From the NCBI RefSeq assembly GCF_029227915.1, contig NC_079884.1:3844001-3908000 (forward strand): a DNA stretch of 64,000 nucleotides, in the 5' to 3' direction. Within the stretch, counting starts at the first letter, position 1. Every line of letters starts with the position of its first letter. The stretch comes from Hydractinia symbiolongicarpus. Taxonomy: Eukaryota; Cnidaria; Hydrozoa; Anthoathecata; Hydractiniidae. The translations under genes and the position numbers were made by a program. Below are positions 48,344 to 60,100 of this stretch, piece by piece. The notes under the pieces were generated by a model. That model made no database searches. It was not told the origin of the DNA and was given only the letters and a program-made list of their open reading frames with translations.

Positions 48344-51300
48344 ATGGCAGCGCACATCGATATAAACACACACACCAATGTCGAGCATGACCACACAAAA
48401 CTAAAAGACATCGACCTAACCTGTCGTATATGTAAGCGGACGTTCTTTCACCCACGTGTACTGGATTGTTTACACACATTCTGTGAGGAGTGTATTATTA
48501 ACAACGTTGCAAAGATTGAGCATGAAAATACAGAAAAGACGTATATAAAGTGTTTTCATTGTACCGAAATAACTCAAGTTCCGGAAAACGACGTTTCGAT
48601 GTTACCGTACAACTTTTTCGCAAATAACGCTATGGACTACCTGCTTATACAATGCACCAAAGAGAACGCCATTATTTGCACCAGCTGTAGCGATGATGCT
48701 GACGCAATATCGCGTTGCATGGACTGCTCTGAATTTCTCTGTATGAAATGTGTTACTGCCCATCGCAGGATCCGCGTGACAAAGGATCACAAAATAATCG
48801 CGTTAGACACATTGCGATATGATAAGAGTAGTGTTCATCGCAATGTGTATTGTCCAGACCATGAACCTGAGGTTTTTACATATTACTGCGAAGTTTGTCA
48901 GGATTTAATATGCAAAGAGTGTACTATCCTGGAACACAGAGGACATAAATTTGAACGTAAGTTTTTGAATTTTATACAGACAGCGTAACCAAACAAGTTT
49001 AATTTTTCTTTTTTTCACCCTTTTTCAAGACTAGTTGTTTTGAACTTGCACAACTTCTGATGCTATGCAAAATCTCTCAATTGGACAGAATCAAAGTTTT
49101 TTTATGTAAAAAGTTTTTCTAAAAAAAAAATTGCAGCAAAATTACCTTTCTGTTTCTAATTACGTTGACAGGATTGACCGAAGCTTTGGAGTCTCAGAAA
49201 CCTACCATTCTGAAGTTACTTGAAGAAAATGAAAAACAAAAGGTTCCGCCAGTCGAACGGGCCGTCGATGAAGTTCAAGACATGGCAGCTAGATTGCACG
49301 CGCGGACTGTTGCTACGAAACAAGCCATAAAAAACTGTGGAGAACAGTGCATTCGAGCTATAGAATTTAGATGCCAAGAGCTTTTAGGAACTATTGACAG
49401 CATTTACAAGCGAAAAAGCCGAATTCTCCACGATCAACAGAAAGACTTACAACTACGATTAATGAAAAACAAGTCGGCTACGGAATTTGTTAATTATGCA
49501 TTCAAACATGGTAGCGAGGCTGAAATATTTGAATTGCTTGATGTCATGAAAATGAGACTGACAAAATTAAATTTAGAAAATCTGGATTACAAAGAGCCAG
49601 ATGATAATGACGTCATTGATCATGTTTATGATACAGACAACGTTAAAAACATCGCTGAGAATTTGGGGAAAATATCCACATCCACGGTATTTCTGTCAAA
49701 AACGCGCCTCTATGGACCTGGTCTTAACACCGGAAAAGTTGGGATTGAAACTTTTTTTGTAATGGAAGTGTTTGACCATAACGGAGATCCTTGCATTGAG
49801 CATGCGCACGACGAATCGATACGCATTAAGGTCCAGGCTCCTGAAGGCTTTTACGTTAACAATAAATTACATAATAACAACGACGGCACGTTTGTCGTGC
49901 GTTATACACCCGTCACTAAAGGTAAACACGATGTGACGGTAAAGATAAGAGGAAGAAATTTTCCAAACAATCATTTTGTGGTGAGAGTTTACGATGGCAT
50001 TGATTACCTGAAAGTAAGTTTATGACCCGCTTTGTAACTACTTTTTTCTTTGCAGGATCATATTAAAGTTAAGTTTTAATTGGTTTTAATTATCACTAAC
50101 AAACCTTGTTCCTAGCAACAACAAAATAAGAAAAAAACGTTGGAGTAAGATTAATTACAAGACTTCTTTTCTGCTTCAAGTACGAAGACGACAGTTCTAT
50201 AACAGCTACTCTAGTTTTAGTTCGCTCGTCATTAAACAACTTGAATTAACTTGAGGCTTATGTCACGTTAATACTCTTCTTCATTTTATTTTTTACATTC
50301 CGCCATTTATATTCTTCCATTTCTCTTTATATGGTAAATCACCTGACAGATCCTTAGAGTCTAACAGATCATTAGAGACTAACAGAGATTTAAAGTCTGA
50401 TATATAATACATTGCAAAAATGTTTTATTCGGTTAAGATCTTTTCTCCAACTTTATCAAAACAAAATTAGTTAAAACCGCATGAGAAATCTTTTACAAAA
50501 CTATTAAAGTTTGGCTCGACTAGACTTGTATATTAAAAATCGTGAAGTTCAAATTAAAAAATATTATCCCATATAATAAGTATTCCTCATCAATGAATCA
50601 ACAAATAGAACCACAAAATTGTTTAAAATCGTTCTTACATATCTGTTATAGATTGAGAGTCCCTTCCTAACGTTTGGATCGTACGGTAGCAAACCTTCAG
50701 AACTGAAACAACCATGGGGTGTGGCTGTCAATAAAGATGGCCATCTATACGTCACTGATCATGGAAATCATAGAGTGCAAGCATATGATAAGTTTGGTGC
50801 ATTCATAACTGAATTCGGATCAAAGGGAACAAAAGATGGACAGTTTACAGGACCAACTGGGATTGCTGTTGATCAAAGTGGTATCGTTTTCGTCGCTGAT
50901 TGGGAGAATCATCGAATTCAAGTGTTTAGTGCCGACGGAACGTTCTTGGCAAAGTTTGGCACAAAAGGTAGAGTAAAAGTCATCATAAATTATTGTATGT
51001 AATAGTCAACTTCAAGCCCAGGCCCGTAGCGTTTTATATATAAGTAGCAAAGCGCTATAGACCTTGGAATTAAGGTTTAAAATGTCAGTTTCACGCTTCA
51101 AATTTTCATCAAACGTCGTGTAGTTTCAATTTTTGGAACTGGTTGAATTATGGTGAAACTTTTACAATAACCAGTATATAGCGGACACTTTACATTAATT
51201 CTTACTGAGTACCTGCTCATACAGGTTTATGTTAGTTTTATAGTACATGTTTGGAATATTCCATTATTTTATTTATTTTTATTTCTAGGCAGTGGCGTTG

Positions 51301-51815
51301 GTCAATTATACCATCCAGCCGGAGTAGCTATCGATAGAAACGGTTACGTTGTTGTCGCTGAGCGTGATAATCACCGGTTACAAGTTTTTACCGTGGATGG
51401 GAAACCAATTCTTGCTATTGGCTCTCGAGGTAGCGATCCTGGCCAATTAGATTCGCCCACGCATTTGGCAGTTACAGAGGATAATTCATATGTGGTTGCA
51501 GATGCTGGAAACAACCGGTTAATTTGTGTTGACAATGGTGGAATATTTGTAAAAGAAGTGGGAGTGAAAGGTACCGGATCAGGTGAGTTTAATAGACCAT
51601 CCGGTATTGCTGTAGATCGTGAAGGTTACGTTATCGTCGGTGATTTTCATAATCATAGAATTCAAATTTTAACACCAGATTTAAAATATTTTGGACAATT
51701 TGGAACAGAAGGTAATAAAGACACTCAGTTTAAGCATCCCTCAGGTGTTTGTTTAACAGATGAGGGACATGTTGCGGTTGTAGACAGATATAACCACAGA
51801 GTGCAGATATTTTAA
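48344..51815 (+). CDS. TRIM-NHL protein, paralogue (four exons, 765 aa)
   Basis: Exons 48344-48956, 49172-50013, 50652-50967 and 51289-51815 join to 2,298 bp with agreeing phases. The start is the ATG at 48344; an in-frame GTG lies three codons upstream. The RING has C27, C30, C42, H44, C47, C50, C70 and C73. B-box 1 is near residues 112-150 (CTSCSDDADAISRCMDCSEF) and B-box 2 near 165-200 (ICKECTILEHRGHKF). Exon 2 carries the coiled coil and the filamin domain (DGTFVVRYTPVTKGKHDV). Exons 3-4 carry NHL repeats (PWGVAVNKDGHLYVTDHGNH, GIAVDQSGIVFVADWENHRI, GVAIDRNGYVVVAERDNHRL). It has the same architecture as the minus-strand gene but only three coding introns, and positions are largely not shared. 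Likely an E3 ligase/RNA-binding regulator by family. Confidence 0.93.
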
Positions 51816-51966
51816 TGTACATATTCATAAAGTATTCCATATTATGGAACCACTCAACCTATTTACTCTTGTAACATAGTTATTCTTTAATTAAGAAACG
51901 ATTTAAAACGTTACAAAAGAAACTGAACCATTCCTCCCCGGATTTGATCCATGAATTAAGAATATC

Positions 51967-52037
51967 CTTGCCCCCAGGGTTTGTTGCCTAATGACTGCTA
52001 GCACTTAAAAAGGTAAAAAAACCTGGGAACTAGGTTG
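51967..52037. mobile_element. Small inverted-repeat element (CAACCTCGTTCCCAGG family)
   Basis: A short degenerate copy: left cttgcccccagggtttgttg, right aacctgggaactaggttg. It lies 150 bp downstream of the plus-strand TRIM-NHL gene. Confidence 0.6.
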
Positions 52038-52528
52038 GATTTAAGAAGCGGGCTTTCAAGTTTGCCGTTTTGGACATCGCAAAAAGTGTTCGGATTGTAG
52101 CAATCCAAAAAACAGTTAGCATTATGGTAAATTTGATGGTTTAGATAAAACAATTTCGATATGTCACGATCGATTAACATAAAAGATAAATAGATTTAAA
52201 ATTGCAAATCCAGAAAATAGGGCATGGAGATATATAAGTAAGTTTCATGGGTAAACCTTCTACTTATTTTCTAATTAATTCGTCTGCGAATTGCACCATT
52301 ACTTGGCAGTCACGATATGGGTATTGCTGACGCTATGTCAACTTACTCTACCTCTGACTTAGGGTCCAAAAACTAAAAGCCTCTAGACAGCCTTGTCATT
52401 TTCAATCCTGTTGTCAATAAACTCATGGCGTAGTTGGCTCTTACCAGTATTTAGAAATAATATGCTTCGTCTCAATGGTGAGAAATGCTTTTTAAAAGAA
52501 AAATAAAACCCTATTTTTGAACCCGCTG

Positions 52529-52611
52529 CAATCTTGTCCCAGCGCCCTTCATCTCTTTTTGTATCGCCGTATCAATGTCAAAAAAAACAAGGCGCCCTGG
52601 TGACGAGATTG
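52529..52611. mobile_element. Small inverted-repeat element (CAACCTCGTTCCCAGG family)
   Basis: Left caatcttgtcccagcgccc; right ggcgccctggtgacgagattg minus its first base. Coordinated changes on both arms keep the inverted repeat. Confidence 0.65.
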
Positions 52612-53316
52612 AAACGGTTTGTTCAAGTATATTATGCTTACAACAATGTTTTTTTAATTTCATCATCTAGTGTATTTCGAAACAGTTGTATTTGTAAGAA
52701 AATGTTTAAATTTATTTAAATTGACTTGGGATTGAGAATGGTAACCAAAAGACAAAAAAAGACTCACTTATCGTGAAAAAGAATAAATCACAAATAATAT
52801 ATGGCATATCTATCATGATTGCTTTAATTTCAACATGGTTAACAATTCTGAAACAATATTTGCGGTGTTGTAGACGCGATCGTTTCGAGGGTGTAAGCAC
52901 TTACAGCGGGCTATCCTTGTATCCCAGATAAAAACCCAATAATTTCCTATCATTGTGCAAATAAATTCTGACCCACTTTTTAATCATTCTACTCGTTTTT
53001 TATTCAATTTTACACATACAAGCTGTCATCAGAATAAAATGTCAAGTTGGGATGTTTTTAAAGCATTTTACGGATTATAACACTCCAATGCAAGACGTAA
53101 AATTGGCACACGTTACCTTTTGTTTTAAATTCTTTGTTGGCGCTCTACTCAGCTATACTCTCCAAGAAAAAGATCCCTGGGGACAAGGTCGAGGGGTAAC
53201 CCGGTTTCCATTTGCATAGATTATAAATTATGTACTCTAGTTTAGTTGCCAGTAATGAAAGATCAAGGGAGATGTTTATCGGCTTAACTAGCAAAATAAA
53301 AGGTAAACATTTGTCC

Positions 53317-53386
53317 CATTCTCGACCCCAGAGCTCTTTCAGATAAACCTTTGGAGGTTTACCTCAAAGGGCTCGGGTAGAGAATG
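53317..53386. mobile_element. Small palindromic element (CATTCTCGACCCCAGAGCTC type)
   Basis: Left cattctcgaccccagagctc and right gggctcgggtagagaatg bracket a central aaacctttggaggttt palindrome. A single related arm occurs at 24637-24662. Confidence 0.65.
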
Positions 53387-53720
53387 CCGGTAAGACACTC
53401 ACTGCTTGACCATAGGAAACCCTGCTTCAGAATATATTTTGAAGCTAGTCGCCCTAATATAACCAGATTGGATGGATAAAAAAATTAAAAAAAGCACAAA
53501 AAGTATCACCTATTGGCAATAGCTAATTATTTCTTTGTTTTTTAATCATACTACGAGCAGTTTAAGAATATATCAAGCAATATTGATCATTGCTTTCCAT
53601 GTTACCATAGCAACTGGAGTATATTAATGTTAGTCCCCAAGGTGTTGTTGCAAGAAAATGTAATCGCGAAAGTAATTGACAAAAATTATTATTTGTGCTT
53701 TGTTATTCTTTGGTAGCACA

Positions 53721-53726
53721 TATAAA
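53721..53726 (+). promoter_or_regulatory. TATA box of the ankyrin gene
   Basis: TATAAA lies 48 bases before the ATG at 53774, which would put transcription start near 53750 and leave a short leader. Position and sequence fit a TATA box; no other support. Confidence 0.45.
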
Positions 53727-53773
53727 CTTTGTGTTTTCTTTCTTGCTTGTGTTGACAATTTTTACGTTGTACG

Positions 53774-55165
53774 ATGGAGAACATGACGGAGTATCAAAAT
53801 TATTGGTCTGGAACAAATAACCCACTCTTAAGAAGGCTTTATGAAAGTATCCACTATGTTAGCGTATTTAATACACGATATTTACTCGATAACAGCAGTG
53901 TCGATTTAACTGGTAAAAATGGAAGAATTGCTTTATCGATTGCTTGTAATATTCCAGATGAGAGTTATAAAGCGCGATTAAACATATTGAGCTGGTTGTT
54001 ACGAGAAGGTTGTGATTTTAACTTGTGTGACAAACATGGCTTAACCTTAATCTCCTGGGTTTGCAAACACCATAAGGTTAAAATGTTTAACTTTCTGATA
54101 AAAAATTATAAAATGGAGATTGAATATGGCATTTTAGATCATAACCAAGACTGTACCTTGATGCATGCTGTGCGCACAAAAGATCTGGATGTTGTCAAAT
54201 TACTAGTTAATACCTTAATTCAGTTTGGGATAAACGTGGACATGCGTAATAAGTTTGGCCTAACACCCTATGCCGAAGCTGTTCGATTAAATCTAGTGAG
54301 CATCTCAGAATTTTTGAGACAAACTGGAAATGCTTCCGCAGGTGTGGCCATAGAACCTATTATAGGACCACTATCGGTGGACCCTGGTCACACCTTTCGC
54401 AATATAATCAACATGTCAGTTCAACACAAAAAAATTCACCACAAGAAAAAATCTAAGCGTAAAAAAGATCGACAGGGAATGCTGGGGGAAAGTTCTAGTT
54501 TGTCACGTAGAGAAAACTCAGACAAAAATACACAGAAGGATATCGAAACAAAAGAGTCAGATCAGAAAGAGAGGGAAAAAGATGCTACTGAATTGCAGCA
54601 AATAGAAGAAACATGTCCGAAGTTTGAAGACCAACCGAGGATACCTCTGCAAAAACGTCGTTCGTCGCTTGGAAGAATAAACAATAAAATCCCTTACAGA
54701 AAACGCGTGGGTAGTAGTCACTCAATTGTAGTTAATCAATCCGAGTTGGCTAATAGTACCGAACGAATTACAATACTTCAAAATAAACTTGAGTCATTAA
54801 TGCTATATAAACCAATCATTAGAGAAGGCAGCAAGCAAGTCACATATGAGGATTTAAGAGAAATTTTTGTTAATAACAGAGAGATTGGTTCAAACTCGAC
54901 ATCTTTTTACGATTTGAGTTGGTTATTAGTACTAAAAGAGGATCAAGAAAAAGACACATTTTTAAAAGGAACTCCATTGGCTAGACCGGATAGTGTGGAT
55001 AGAATACAGAGCACAAGTCAAAATGGCCGAGTTAGTAAGAATCGCAAAAGTAGTGTCAGTGAAAGTGGTTATATTCAATATGGCGACGATGGAAGGCCAA
55101 AAACTTTAATTAAAAGAAAAACAAGTTTGGGCATGAATCGACTACCTCTATCTACTACAACTTGA
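53774..55165 (+). CDS. Intronless ankyrin-repeat protein (463 aa)
   Basis: A single open frame from ATG to TGA. Residues about 45-185 form roughly four ankyrin-type repeats, including GRIALSIACNIPDESYKARL, DKHGLTLISWVCKHHKVKMF and NKFGLTPYAEAVRLNLVSIS. The insert between helices with 'DESYKAR' resembles the 'D..NKARM' insert of ANKRD34-type proteins, which is a weak hint only. The C-terminal 270 residues are charged and low in complexity, with a Lys-rich stretch (KKIHHKKKSKRKKDR) that could be a nuclear signal, several RRSS and KRKTS-type basic-Ser sites, and no recognised domain. There is no signal peptide or membrane segment. The lack of introns contrasts with its neighbours and might reflect retroposition. 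Confidence 0.85.
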   Translation: MENMTEYQNYWSGTNNPLLRRLYESIHYVSVFNTRYLLDNSSVDLTGKNGRIALSIACNIPDESYKARLNILSWLLREGCDFNLCDKHGLTLISWVCKHHKVKMFNFLIKNYKMEIEYGILDHNQDCTLMHAVRTKDLDVVKLLVNTLIQFGINVDMRNKFGLTPYAEAVRLNLVSISEFLRQTGNASAGVAIEPIIGPLSVDPGHTFRNIINMSVQHKKIHHKKKSKRKKDRQGMLGESSSLSRRENSDKNTQKDIETKESDQKEREKDATELQQIEETCPKFEDQPRIPLQKRRSSLGRINNKIPYRKRVGSSHSIVVNQSELANSTERITILQNKLESLMLYKPIIREGSKQVTYEDLREIFVNNREIGSNSTSFYDLSWLLVLKEDQEKDTFLKGTPLARPDSVDRIQSTSQNGRVSKNRKSSVSESGYIQYGDDGRPKTLIKRKTSLGMNRLPLSTTT

Positions 55166-55411
55166 AAAAATAACTTATTCCAGGAAATTTACGCGAGTGC
55201 CTGTAAAAAAAATAGCGATTTAACTCATCTGACTTACAAAGAGTATTTAAAAAAACGTGAATCAGGAAATATGTTTATCTTTATTTTGATAATGATGGGT
55301 TTATTGACAATCATTTCTCTTCTTTTCTTATAAACATTCACAGTATTAACAGCTCTGCAGCCTGCCTAGCATAAGGTGAACCGTATCAGGAAGATACAAT
55401 TTTTTCGCGTT

Positions 55412-55417
55412 AATAAA
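55412..55417 (+). terminator. Poly(A) signal of the ankyrin gene
   Basis: AATAAA lies about 250 bases after the stop of the ankyrin ORF. Confidence 0.5.
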
Positions 55418-55523
55418 ACAAGGAAAACGAAGTATGCGTGTGTGTTTATGTATTACAGGTTTTAAATTAACTAGTTAATTTTTTTATCGACCTGGATATT
55501 TGTGTTACACTTTTAATAAGGGG

Positions 55524-55827
55524 AATTTTTTCGTTAATTTTTTGAAAATTTACAGATTTATACTACACATTATTGTAGCTACATTGTTTTTAGTGTTTAT
55601 ATGTGTTTGATGCGTTGATAAGTTCGTCAGCTAGACATTCAGCGATTGATTTAATATTTCGGAAGGAAGCTTCTCTTGCTCCAGTACACAACAACCAGAT
55701 GGCTTGGTTGACACGTCTTAATGGTGCCACGTCAACAGCTTGTCGACGAAATTTTTTCGTTAATTTTTTGAAAATTTACAGATTTATACTACACATTATT
55801 GTAGCTACATTGTTTTTAGTGTTTATA
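55524..55827. repeat. 78-bp direct duplication flanking a 148-bp insert
   Basis: 55524-55601 and 55750-55827 are identical over 78 bp (226-bp offset). Between them lies sequence that is almost wholly a copy of RPS5 exon 3. The arrangement is that of an insertion with a long target duplication, or of a tandem duplication with templated filler. Confidence 0.95.
55609..55750 (-). pseudogene. 142-bp exact copy of RPS5 exon 3
   Basis: Positions 55609-55750 equal 57605-57746 with no mismatch that I can find (constant offset 1996), in the same orientation as the RPS5 gene. The copy lies wholly inside exon 3, with no splice site, start or stop, so it is a non-functional fragment. Exact identity means it is recent, or is being homogenised, or is an assembly artefact. 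Confidence 0.95.
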
Positions 55828-57101
55828 CCATAGGTTTCAGATCACATTTTGTTGAGGTCATTTTAACCTCTTCGGAAGCAAAAACAGAAAATATTTAGAA
55901 ACCAAAAGGGACTTTTAAAAAATGCGATATTGTAATTAGCTGCAAAGAATCACTATCCACGTTTAATCGATTCGTAACTTTAATCATGTTTTATGACTGA
56001 TTGGCAATCAATCTCGACTGCAGGACTTAATTTTTAAGCGCTACGCTGGAGATCTTCTTAAAAGTACGAAGTGCAGTTGACTCTTGTTATCTCGAGCATG
56101 CGTTATCTCGAATAACATTGGTCCTGTCAGTATTTACAGCCTCACTAGCAAGGTTTGTCCCACTATCTCGAATTATTCATTATCTCAAACATTTTTGGTC
56201 CCTTTCGATGAACTTGTCATTATCTCAAAAATTTCAGAAAATGTCGCTCCCTGGGAAACCAACTCAGCATGTTCGTATGTTCAAACGCTATTTCAATTTT
56301 CAAATGTTTTTCGAGTGTTTTTAATCTTTCGTATGTTTAGGGTTGCATGCTTTTGACATTCTCATTTTTCTGAGTTATACTTTAACTCGTCAAAAAAGTT
56401 AAAACCCTGCCTTAAAACATCTCGAACGTTTTGTCCGGTTCATGGTGTGTTCGAGATAGCTGGGGGGTATAACCAACTAAAGAGATTTTTAACTCATCCT
56501 GAGGACGTGGGGTGAAGTTGAGTATCACGCTTAATTTGGCTGTTAATTTTTCGCACGTATTGTTGCTGGTAGTAGTTAAGCCCGCAGAGAATATATGAGA
56601 TTGAAACAAAACGCGTACTATTGTTCTTTCGTGGTTAATTTCCGCAGATTTTAAAAAAAACTTCTGCAAATATACGTGCGAACTATTCTCGTTTTTTTCC
56701 CTCGGCTAATGACTAGTCTCTCCGAAATTTATGAAATATGCAGCACGAACGCACTCCGCATTAGCATTTAACTGATGGTATAATTAAAATTAGAGAAATC
56801 GAGCGCATATTAGTGATACACGCATCAAATTTGGTGGTATGCACCGTGCATCAGTATTACAACTGATGGGAAAGGCATCAGAATTACGACATGGAACGCA
56901 TCAAAATCAGATTACAATTAGCGGTGTGTACGCTTCAATGTGGTAGCTAAACTAGAAAATGTCGGCAAACTACAATGCCATGTATATAGATATGAAATAT
57001 ACATATGCGTACATGAAGCTCAACATCAAGCAGGGAAATCATAATAATAATGTATGTAATTCACCACAGTAGTTCTCTTTGCTTAGACGAGTAAATACAT
57101 T
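55828..57101. other. Intergenic with transposon remnants
   Basis: No gene is supported. 56072-56460 has a degraded Tigger-like element. An inverted 'cgcacgtat/atacgtgcg' pair near 56548 and 56674 marks another remnant, and ggctaatgactag at 56704-56716 resembles a Helitron 3' end without a clear hairpin. Confidence 0.5.
56072..56460. mobile_element. Degenerate Tigger/pogo-like element
   Basis: The left end gcagttgactcttgttatct matches the style of the 42328 MITE end. Several 'ttatctcgaa/ttatctcaaa' copies lie inside, and the right side has gtgtgttcgagatagc in inverse orientation. No intact transposase. Confidence 0.55.
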
Positions 57102-60100
57102 TTAACGGTTGGATTTGGCAACACGTTCCAATTCATCCTTCTTCTTAATGGCGTAAGAGTTGGAAGATCCCTAAATACAAAACATTTAAGACAGGTTACA
57201 AGGTTGTCTAGGTTCTACATGACCTTTTCACCGCATCCATGCAAGTCAAACAAAACGGCGAAAACTTAATTAAACATTTTTAAACACATGCACATAATTC
57301 AGTCATTTTTAAGACTTTACTAATGTTGCCACATCCAAGGAAGTCTACTAAGTCATGTTTTGTATCATAATTTCAACTAAAGATGTACACTAAATATCTC
57401 TTAACACATTTTGTGTCTTAATGTAAAGTAGGAATCTGCCAAAAAAATTAATTGGTCAAGGAAGTCTACCAAGATGTACACTAATATATCCTCTTCATTT
57501 TGTGTCTTAATGTACAAAAACAATTAATTGGTCAAGTAAAGACAGCGAGATTAGTTGGTCGGTAATAAATTTGGTCACTACAGTAGGGTAGATATCATAC
57601 CTTCGATGCGTTGATAAGTTCGTCAGCTAGACATTCAGCGATTGATTTAATATTTCGGAAGGAAGCTTCTCTTGCTCCAGTACACAACAACCAGATGGCT
57701 TGGTTGACACGTCTTAATGGTGCCACGTCAACAGCTTGTCGACGAACTGTACCGGCACGACCAATACGGGTAGAGTCCTCACGTGGTCCACTGTTTAAGA
57801 TAGCGTTGCAAAGAGTTAAGACTGGATTCTAAAAAAGGATGAAATATAAAATCAGTAAACAATGGAAAAATTATATTTGATGTTCGATTCACTATTGAAT
57901 CATACATTCGAACCCAAATATTGTACAACTTGGCTAATGTAAATATCACAAACTTGAAAATGTGAAACGTTTTTAAAAAGCTTTAGTCATTTTTTCAGCC
58001 AGTTTTGACACTCGAAATCCATAGAGAGTATACAAGCAACGCCCTGGCTACTTTTATATCATATACTAAACAACACTGTAATGTACAACTTGGCTAATGA
58101 AAGTAACACAAACTTCAAAATGTGAAACGTTTTTAAAAAGCCTGAGTCACTTTTTTTCAGCCAGTTTTGACACTCGAAATCCATAGAGAGAATACAAGCA
58201 ACGCCCTGGCTACCTTTATATCATATACTAAACAACACTGTAATGTACAACTTGGCTAATGAAAGTAACACAAACTTCAAAATGTGAAACGTTTTTAAAA
58301 AGCCTGAGTCACTTTTTTTCAGCCAGTTTTGACACTCGAAATCCATAGAGAGAATACAAGCAACGCCCTGGCTACCTTTATATCATATACTAAACAACAC
58401 TGTAATGTACAACTTAGCTAATGAAAGTAACACAAACTTTAAAATGTGAAACGTTTTTAAAAAGCCTGAGTCACTTTTTTTCAGCCAGTTTTGACACTCG
58501 AAATCCATAGAGAGAATACAAGCAACGCCCTGGCTACCTTTATATCATATACTAAACAACACTGTAATGTACAACTTGGCTAATGAAAGTAACACAAACT
58601 TCAAAATGTGAAACGTTTTTAAAAAGCCTGAGTCACTTTTTTTCAGCCAGTTTTGACACTCGAAATCCATAGATAGAATACAAGCAACGCCTTGGCTTAA
58701 AACATATCTCTTGTATTCTTAAAGGGAAACTAAGGTAAAAAAAATGTTGTAAAAAAAAACTTAAGGACGTTGTATAACATCTAAATAAACTATTAAAAAA
58801 AATTAACACTTAATTTTCAATATTTAGGCTGTTTTAGCGAATTAAAGTTTTAAGGTTTTCTGAAATTAACCGCGAGTCCATTCACGGTTCCTTGTGAACC
58901 ATACAGAATTACGAGGTATGAGACACGAGACTAAAAATCACTTAGTCATGGATAGCAGCAAAGGAAGTAGTTGTGCTAGTGAACATAGCGAAGTATATAG
59001 TTCTGAAACAGATGAAAGTATTTGCAAAGGCTGTTATGATAACGAACCTGAAAATACTGAAAGTCTGTTAAAAAACATTTGTTCATCAAAAACTGCGAAT
59101 GATATTTCAGACGACGAGGATGAGGATTTAGACTCAAGCAGGTTAGAAAACTTACATTGGTGTAAGTGCAAAAAATGTGATATAGACGAGTTAATTACTG
59201 TTGAAGAATGCAAGTGTTGTTTGGAGTTTACAACTTTACTGGGAGAAAAGCTGGAAGAGAATACATGTATTACCTTGCATAAAGATTTTAAAATTCTTTG
59301 TTTAAATCGCACCGTATTAGAGACAGCAAGCATTAGACATCACAGGTATCAAAATAATTTTAAGGATAAAATTCTTTTAAGAAGTAAGTTTATTATACTA
59401 CCTTTCAAAACAAATATAAAAAATTACTTCATATCTACATAAAAGTTCGTTTACTGAATGTCAGTCAAAGAATACTTAAAAATAAAAACATTTTGTAAGT
59501 CCTAGATTCCACAACAACAAAACATATACTCTTTTTAGAATATACGACTTGGGTGCATTACTATGAAATTCTGGGAAAAGGATGTAGAGTTGTTTTACCG
59601 CCATGCATTGTGGAAAAAATTCTTGAAAGTTTCCCAGAAAAAGATGGAAAATATACAGGATTCAAAGCTTTTATAGAATTGTAAAATCTGTAATTTTAGT
59701 TTACGTATACACTTTTTTTATAAAAAAATGAGGCTGCACGAGTGAAAAAATAGGAACACTTCAGGCTGAAGCCAAATTTCCTTGTTCTTTTAAAAAAAGT
59801 GTATAACAAACAAATCAAATCTACTTAGAAAATCGTTTTATTTTTTTCAAGTATACTCAATTTTTCTGGACGATCTGTTATACGCAATATTTCTTAGAGT
59901 GTCAAATCTGCCTTCTATATTTTCTACTTTCTTGTAGGAGTTTTGTCCATCTAGTTTTCGTTGCACTACCTCCATAAGCAACTTTTCAATATCTTTCATT
60001 GCTTTAACAGGGTTCCCACTCATTCTTCAAAACAAAATTTGAGAAGAATTGAGGGACTTTTGAGAAGCTTTTGTTAACAAACCTGAGGAGATTTGGGGAG

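Noticed and set aside
56704-56716. ggctaatgactag as a second Helitron 3' end
   Set aside because: The sequence resembles the end of the 119-bp mini-Helitron, but there is no clear hairpin before it and no matching TC start nearby.
57921-58696. Box C/D reading of the 162-bp units on the plus strand
   Set aside because: The CTGA that could serve as a D box is changed in the first copy and no acceptable C box lies at the right place. The strand is also antisense to the host gene.
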